Shown in pieces: positions 26,398 through 35,300 of a stretch of DNA of 38,028 nt. Under the pieces are notes generated by a model. The model saw nothing but the letters and a program-made list of their open reading frames with translations, ran no database searches and was not told where the DNA came from. Origin of the DNA: Apostichopus californicus (Eukaryota; Echinodermata; Holothuroidea; Aspidochirotida; Stichopodidae); NCBI GenBank assembly GCA_020650975.1, contig JAIPMN010002787.1, positions 786 through 38,813 of the forward strand, in the 5' to 3' direction. Positions within the stretch are counted from its first letter, which is position 1, and each line of letters starts with the position of its first letter. Made by a program: the position numbers and the translations under genes.

Positions 26398-29300
26398 GTA
26401 AACTATGTTGTTTTATTATGACTGTCAGACTTGTTTCCACTCGACGAAGTAACCAAGTCACTACACTAGTAAGACTTCAGTTAGGCTACTGTAGCTAATC
26501 CGCTAGTACAAGTCCCTGTGTTTCATTGTACTCCGCTACACTATAGCCTAATTATCCCCTTTGAAGTTTGACTAGCCTACACACTCAATACTGCACTTCC
26601 GGGTGTTTACTTTCACGCGTTTAAGGCTTTATACATATTAAAGAACAACATGAAAATTGTCTCCTCTGAATTGAAATACATGACCTGAGGCAGAACCTTT
26701 TCGATTTTCATATGGTGTAAAGAGGTATATTTTAGTCCCCTGGATTGCTACTAGGCTATTTAGGCCTAAGCCAATATTTGGGTTACGGTAGACCTGCACT
26801 GATAATGTTAATGTTGCTAACAACCGACAAAGTTAACCTTTCCAGAGAGAAGCAATGCTTAAAAGTAGTCATATGGAATATTACACTAGTTCCTTGGGAA
26901 CTTTTGTGGCGAACTGTGGAATGTTATCTTAAAAAAAGCATGCAATCAGCTACTTACATTTTGTAATAAATGAGCATTTTTTGTTGGCCGTGGCTATTCT
27001 TACGACTAGTCGTAACAATTATCTATAAACTATTCTTACGACATCGGCGAATTCATGCGCAGTAAAGTAAATAAAGCAACTGTGCGTGTAGTAGGGGTAA
27101 CCCTAACCCTAAACCTAACCCCTAATCCTAATCCTATCCCTAACCCTAACCCTAACTGGAAATTATTGTTACTCATGGTCGTAAAAATAGTACTCCTGGT
27201 TGTAAAATAGCAACTGCGCATGCGTAATCGGCAATTATTCTTACGACTCGTCGTAACAATAGACACTTCCTTTTTTGTTTTGTCACAGGGCCATATTTGG
27301 ATATGAAGGGAAAACAGATGAAGTAAAAGTTGTTGAGACTGGAGGTAGGTGCTTAAACAGTAAATTTGAATGTATGTATGTATGTATATGTGATCTTCCC
27401 GCAAGCAGGAACTCGCGAAAGAAGCCATGGAGGCTTATAGACTGTAATTGTAATAGTTTGTAATTGTCTTTTCTGTAAGATGTTTTTCTTTCTCACATTC
27501 ATGGATAGGAAAAGTTACACTTTTTCATTTGAAAATGTAAATTGCTTCGTTTAATAACCGTTACAGTAATGTGAACATTAGGCTCAATGTTCAGATACAG
27601 ACTGTGGAATGCTAGCCTCAACTACTGGTTACAATTGCTCCTGTTTCATCTCATCATTTCTGGTCTAACCTTCCTTCATCTTCTTTGTTTTTTTTGTAGA
27701 TGGAGATCTTGAGGAGATGGCAGAGGAGTTGAGCAGCAGTAAAGTCCAATATGCTTTCTGTCAAGTTGTAGATCCAAACACAAATCTTTTCAAATTAGTT
27801 TTAATTAATTGGGTAAGATATATTATAAATTTATAAGATGGAATAATAGAAATATGTTTGTTGTCTGATCAAGACCTTATTTTGAGCTGCATTTTGAGTT
27901 GGGTTGTAGGTAATTTACACTCATTCTGCATGACCAAGATAATCATGTTGCTACAAACCATTTACTTTCCATGACTAAAATATCAATACTTATGTCGTAA
28001 ATAGAGGAAATGTTGCTTACGACAAACTTGGCAACCTTTGAATTTATGCAAATTTATATTAAAATTCACTTCAAGCTAATTTTAATGGTAGATTTTGACA
28101 TCAATAGATTGTGACAAATTCAAAATGCAAATAAGGTCATATAAACACAACCATCACTTCAAGTGACAGACACTTCCCTCACAAATTATCAAAAAATGTT
28201 GTCTTCTTTACAAGAAAATGAAGTTCAAGTCATGTAAGGATCCACTGACATTTTGTGATAATTTGCATAATTATGCAATTATGTATGGGAATTTGACGGG
28301 TCGTCCGATGGAACGTAAACATGTCAGTTCAAAATGTGCCCTCAAACCTTCCAAAAATCTTCTTCTTTGAAAATTTTACAATAAAATTGGTCAAGTTAGA
28401 ACATAAAAGTCTTGAAATTTCACATTTCCCTGGATGATAACAAACAATAACTTATCTTTTTCAACTTTTATCTCATCTTCATTGTTTATTTGAACCATCA
28501 TAAACATTCAAATATGATATTCTGTAAGTTTTAAGCAAATCTCTTCAATAGAAACGGTATCCTTCTGCAGTCACTGTGAAAAAACTACACTGGATATTAT
28601 GTGGCTGATCATTTTTCATTACATAGATAGAAAGGAAGAAAAAATTGAAATAAGAACTGTTTTTCGACAGAAATATTATCAATTCTCTATGCTGGAATGG
28701 AACCACTTTGTAAAGCATTTCAGTATCCTTTAAAGTTTAATGTTTTCATGATGTAGTTTGTTTTTTTAAATTTCTTCTCACTAGATTGGTGAGGCATGTC
28801 CGGAAGCTAGAAAGGGATTGTGTTCTCGTCATTTTCCAGATGTTGCCAGAATAATAAGGGTGAGTGAGGTCAAGTTAGCTTGACCTTTTTTGACATGCCA
28901 GAAAGTTGGCAGTTGTTTTGCATATATTTTATTTGTAAGAAAGAAGTAAAATCTTAGTCTAAGCCAGAGTTTTGTCACAAACAATATATGTTTTAGCCTA
29001 AGCGTAAGCCAAATCTTAGCCTAAGTCAGAGTTTTGGCACGAACAATATATGTTTTAGCCTTAGCCTAAGCCAGATCTTAGCCTAAGCCAGAGTTTTGGC
29101 ACAAACATATGTTTTAGCCTAAGCCTAAGCCAAATCTTAGCCTAAGTCAGAGTTTTGGCACGAACAATATATGTTTTAGCCTTAGCCTAAGCCAGATCTT
29201 ACCCTAAGCCAGAGTTTTGGCACGAATGATATATGTTTCAGCCATTAGTAATCGTTGCTTCCTTTTCAGAGAGCTCTAAGCCTGACTGCTCTGTGGTCAA

Positions 29301-32300
29301 AGGATCTCAACTTTGGAGTATAACTCAAAGTTCTGTTCGTGTTTTCACATATTTTGAAGTAACTGAAAACTGTTGTAAACTCAGCAAGTGGAGATCAATT
29401 ATGTATATTTACTTTTGTTTCTTTACAGGGAGCTCATGTGACCATCAACGCGCGTTCTGAAGATGATGTCGAGGAAAGTTTTATCCTCGGTAAAGTGTCA
29501 AAGTCCTCTGGCTCTAATTACAGCTTCCACAAGGAGAAAGCTGTACCTTTGGAAGAACCCAAACCAGTTAGTTCCGTTTATAAGAGGACGATGGCTGCGG
29601 CAGAAATCAAGGGCAAGAACAGAGATGCATTCTGGGACAAGTTGGAGGTAAATATCAATAAAGCATTGCTAAGCATAGTTCCTCTTGTTGTTGATGGAAT
29701 ATGGTGAACATATTCTTTAGTTCTTCAAATTTACAAAGCTTGCTATATTAATACTGGCATATATGCTCTCACTATTAGGAAGACAGTTCCAGAAAAGAAT
29801 TAGGTGTATGTAAACCGCTCATCTATTGATCTGATCATCTCTGCTGTACTATAGGGTTTATTTGGTTAATTTTAAATATATTCTGATACAGAATAAGGAG
29901 TGTGCCTGATGAAAGTAACCAAATAACAACAAACGTGAATCTTGGGATACTGTTTTTGTTTTCTTCTGCTGTGATTATTGGTGAAGTTACTAAAATATTA
30001 AATGTGTTCAGCTAAATAACTTATTTAAGATCAAACCCCCAAAAATGGAGAAATCTGGTTAATACGAGTGGGAAAGGTTTCCTTACTTAGTGATGTATAC
30101 AGCGATGCTTAATGAAGCCCGTGCCTCTGACAGCCGTCATCTTTCTATTTTTCAGCAAGAGCAAAAGTCGAGTCAAGTCCAAGAGAGGCAGATGCGAGAG
30201 GAAGAAGCGAAATCGGTCGAGCAGGAGCGGAGGCAACGAGAAGAGCAGGAAGCTATTAAGAGGGAGAGAGAATTACAAGAGAAGAGCAGAATCATCAGTG
30301 AGAAAGAGTAAGTCATCAGCTTTCTATTTCCTCACTTTCTAGTTTCATTATTTTGGAGAGATTTGTTGTTGCTAAGAGCTGCTACTGTAGTGTGGTTATC
30401 ACAGTGTCGATAGAGGTTTCGATGCTTATTTTCCTTAGGTAAAGTTTACACATGTTATAGTTGGTCAGGTCATGGGGGGGGGGGGGGCTCCATTGGGGGG
30501 GGGGGGGCTCCATTGTCAGATGCATTAGCAGGGGATGATCGTTCCTTGAATTTGGAATTCTTAGAATCTTTAATGTATGCATACTGCCATGTTTAACCCT
30601 GGCCCCTGGTCATGTAGAATAGGCTGCACTAGTCTAAATAATCACTCTGAGAAGATATGAATTGCAGTCAATGATACAAATTTCAAGTGCAGAAGGTGTG
30701 TAATTGCAACTGGATGATTTCTGCCGTTCCGGATATATGCCAAATATTTGGGAAAATAACTGCTAATCATCAAATGGATTTGAAACAGACTTAAGGTGTT
30801 TGATAGTTACAGATTCCTACAACTATACATTTCTAAACCTCTGCCTGTGATGGAATCCATGCAATGGAATCCATGAAAATTAGGTAGTTGATTACCGCAT
30901 TAACTCCTAGTGTAAAGTATGTAGGTTGGACGTGTGGTGTGTTAGTCTCTGTATGTTGAATGCACATGTTCCCATACAAATATTTCCCTCCGAGCTTTAT
31001 ACTAATGGTACGGACACTCTATCTATTTATTTATTGTGTACATATATTTCCCTCTGCGCTTATATTAATGGTACGGACACTCTATTTATTTATTCATTGT
31101 GTACATATATGAGAATGAAACCGACATGGTTTCCCACAAACTTTAAAACATGATTCATGACTTAGCAGCCAATGTCATATTTAATGTCATCTCCTGTCTA
31201 GTACTAGATGTGTCCAGGACTGACCAGAAGAGGCAGGTCAGTGGGTCGCAGGATGTGTCTCAGGTCTGACGAGAGGGTGGGTCAGTGGGCTACAGACCTG
31301 GGTCAATTAGGGGGCCTGAGACAATTTGAGAAGGGCCCAGGAGAGTATGTGATAGAGTAGTGTATATTCTCATATTTCACTGTGAATCTTTGTTGAAACC
31401 TGCAAGAACCAAAATATCAGTGATGTGTTATTTGTTTGTGTTATCTGAAGAGCTGTCGCTGAAATTACTAGCAATAAACAATACAGCGCCCCACAATATG
31501 TTAATTTTTGAATAATTAATTGGTTTTGCATTTTCTTTTACCTTAAGGAGACAATTAGAAGCAGAAGCCGAGGAAAGGGCAGCTGCTGACAAAGCTAGAT
31601 TTGTAAGTATTAATCAGCTAGTATGGGGTGGGGGGTGGGGGAGCTAGTTTAGGTTTGGGGTGGGGGGTGGGGGTGGGGGCGGTGGGGGTTGCAGATGAGG
31701 TATTGAGGGAGGGATAATAACAGTGAGAATATCTGTTTGAGTAAGAGCACCTGAATTTTGGATTTTGGTACGACTACTGTAGACTAAAATACCATGGGCA
31801 TTTGCAGTGATAAGTCAAATATAATATATAATAACATGCGCAAATTCTATGCTTTTTGCATACATGTGCTTATAATGCTAGAAGTTCGGGATAAGTATCT
31901 TCTGGGAAAAGATTCAAGTTGCATTATTGACTTGATGCTACTTAAGGTTTATTTGCGAAAATGTAGGATTATGCAGATTGGTCAGGTGAATTCTTATTTC
32001 CGATAATATTTAGCCTTCTGGGAAACTGTGCACAGAAAACAAGAAATTGTATTAAACTTACATCCTTGTCTGTTTAATACAACAAGATGTGTTCAGTAGC
32101 TACTATGTTTAGTGACTCATTCAATCGGTTTACTGTGTTTAGTGACTCATTCAATCGGTTTACTATGTTTAGTGACTCATTCAATCGGTTTACTATGTTT
32201 AGTGACTCATTCAATCGGTTTACTATGTTTAGTGACTCATTCAATCGGTTTACTATGTTTAGTGACTCATTCTATCGGTTTACTATGTAAATAGTGACTC

Positions 32301-35300
32301 ATTCTATCGGTTTTTGTATCGGTTGATGTAGTTTTAAATCATGAAAACTCATAATCATAAATTCATAACCTATCCCTTTATGCTTTGAGGTTATGATTTA
32401 AAGCTCATAAGTTAAGATTTGAAGAACATGGAATTCAGAAGTCCTATGTAGTTTTAAATCATAAAAACTCATAATCATAAATTCATAACCTATTCCCTTT
32501 ATGCTTTGAGGTTATGATTTACAGCTCATAAGTTAAGATTTGAAGAACATGGAATTCGAAAGTCGTATAATTGAATTTTGGAGTGAAACTCAAGGTGCTA
32601 TTTACGCTCTCTCCTAACGATTGTTAAAAACAAAAGATGCAAATAGGGAAACTTGACGTTATGTCTGGTATTATGAATTGTTACTCGACGTTTTTTCCTT
32701 CAAGGGCTTCGCTCACCCCTCTCTTGTCCTCTAGACAATATTCTGCACCCTTCTTTGCCATGACCTAAATCTGGCGTATGAATTCAGGCTTTGAAATCTG
32801 TGGATTGAAACCTTGTCTTTTGTTTTCAGTTAGCGTTCAGTCTCATATTCTGTGCCAGTTAAGAGGGTCTTGCATATTGGTTCACTTGTTTTACATAGAG
32901 AGTGCCCAATAATTTTCACAAGAAAATATAGAGATTTTCTTATTTCTGTTGTTTGAAGTTAATGTTTACTTCTGCAAGTAGCTTTTCTTTTCAGCATGAA
33001 CCATCTATCAAAACTCCTTAGTTATTGATCTGATATGAAATTGATCTTTTATAATATTACAAGGGTAAATCATGGAAGACAACCCCAAGGAAGCTTTCAT
33101 TTCTTTAGCTTTGCTTTGAAGTCGTCAATCTTCTTTTATTTGATAACTCAGGATTTTGATACGGGACGGGATTCTACAGTAGCGTCAGGCTGGCTTGACG
33201 GCGCAGAATACAGATCTTGGCCCCTGGGGGGGGGATCAAAAGTTAGGCTATGAATCCTGTAAAATTACAGATTGATGGCTCCAAATCAATGTTGCTAAAT
33301 TTAAGTTGAATCACGTGTAGATATGATACAGCCTTTTAAAGATAATAGAAAATTTGAGACCGTTCTAATTGGTGATATTCCAGATTTTGCCAAAGTCTCT
33401 GTAGCCTTCAGAATTTTGAGGGAGACTACTATGATGTGATATTGTTAAATAACTTTTAACAAACCAAGATATGCCCACCCTCAAAATACAATTACTATTT
33501 ATTACCACATTGCTAAGAAGAAAAAAAAGGATTCACAATTGAAATGAAGAAATTTCCAAATAAGCTCTGTCTATATGCATGCCAAACACAGGTGGCTTGA
33601 TAAAAATTTAGTTTTCCAGAAGGATTAAATGTAGGTAATGCAAAATAAGAGTAATTAACTTTCGGACTTTTCTAGAGAAGCTATAAGGGACTTCGAGGAG
33701 GTTAAATTAAATAAATTCCAGACTGATAACGTGACACTAACAAGAAGTTAGTTGATGGGTTCAGATTATCCACTCCCTGTACGCTAGTATCAGAAGTCAC
33801 TTCAGCATAGCGTAGAAAGTATAGACTGTATTAGTACTTGGTACGTCAGGAATTGTCCTGGGAGGAAGAGCAACATGAAGTACTCAATGTGACTTTTGCG
33901 TTAGACTGATGTTGTAAGATAACACAGATGTGTGATAAACACTTAATCTGCTGTTGCATTACTCATTCGTGTGGTAGAATTGTGACAAGTTGTGTGATAC
34001 ATTTATGATATAATTTTTTGGTTTTTAATTTTTGAAACAGGAGAGGTCGGAAGCAGATGTTGATACAAGTTCATCGCGTCCTGTCCCTTCATCACAAAGG
34101 ACACAGGTCAGTATAATTAGCTTTCACTTCTTAAGAAATATTCTCAAGGTGAAGCAAATGGGTAACGTGAAGATAGAAATGAAACAACTGCGCTTGTTAA
34201 GTCTGGACAGATGTTGTAGTCTAAGCTATACTCCATTCAGTTCAATAATTGTTAGACACTTTTTCAATAGCATGCTTTAACCGTTGAATTATTTGTCATA
34301 TGGTCATATTATAGCCATGCTTCAATGTTATATAATATCCATACTCTATGGTCATATTAGAGCCATACTCTATGGTCATACTATATCCATACTCCATGGT
34401 CATACTATGTCCATACTCTATGGTCATACTATGTCCATACTCTATGGTCATACTATATCCATACTCTATGGTTATACTATATCCATACTCTATGGTCATA
34501 TTATAGCCATACTCTGTGGTTATTAATATCTTACAGGTTTCTGGCCTCTTTTTTTAGTGTTTTCTATATTGCAAGCTGCCTGTAATTATGAAAGCTAAGA
34601 AAATGACCATATTTATAATCAGTATTGATTGATTGATACATGTCTATTTGACTGATTAAACCATTAGGAAGCAAAGCAGCTCTTAGCTCAAAGATCAGCT
34701 AATCCAAGAGATCAGTTTGAGAAGCAGTGGGGCTCAGAAGAACCACCGTCCCCACCCCGTAAACAACCCATTCAGCTTCCAAGAGCACCGGAACCCGAAC
34801 AGGAACCGGAACAGGAACCTCCTCAACAGGAAGAGGAGGAGATCTATGATGAGACAGATTTACAAGAACCAGAACCAGAACAGCCTCCAGCAAATGAGTG
34901 GGGAGGTAGGAACAGACACTCATTCAATTGTTTCTCAGAGATAAAATGGACCATAAGAATCTTTTATGTCTTAACTGGTGAATTGTCAGTTCCTATAATA
35001 ATAATAATAATTAATAATAATAATAATTAACAGTTCTTATATAGCGCAACTTACAATAAAGTCTCGCCGCGCTGTACTTAACCCTGGTCATTGGTAACTT
35101 GTCACACCTACACTCCAAAGTGTGCACAATTCAAACAATCTCTCCTGGGGCACCACAGTGCACCACAACCACGTGTCCCCCGGGGGACTTCCCATAGGGT
35201 GCAGCCACAAACGGGCGCACGCAACTATATTTACAAGTCACCTCGCAAGTCCCCATTTATACACCTGGGTGAAGAGAGGCAATGGAGATAAAGTGCCTTG

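Larger units (their letters stand above)
31603..34040 (+). other. DBNL intron 7 (2.4 kb, longest in the gene)
   Basis: It contains the G-rich tract, the AP-1 motif array and the 120-bp duplication described separately. From about 32600 to 34000 I see no exon or repeat that I can support. The small reading frames at 31794 and 33035 lack recognisable domains. Confidence 0.7.

Noticed and set aside
27098..27156. Chromosome end / true telomere
   Set aside because: Only ~60 bp of imperfect repeat, flanked on both sides by inverted repeats and by exons of one gene.
27291..27300. CArG box CCATATTTGG (SRF site) in the actin-related gene
   Set aside because: It lies inside DBNL exon 2 and simply encodes the conserved AIFG segment.
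27036..27428. 130-codon minus-strand reading frame
   Set aside because: It runs through the telomere-like repeat, DBNL exon 2 antisense and a truncated SINE, with no coding signature.
32097..32312. CRISPR array (30-bp repeats)
   Set aside because: Repeats are directly contiguous with no unique spacers, and the window is a metazoan genome with spliced genes.
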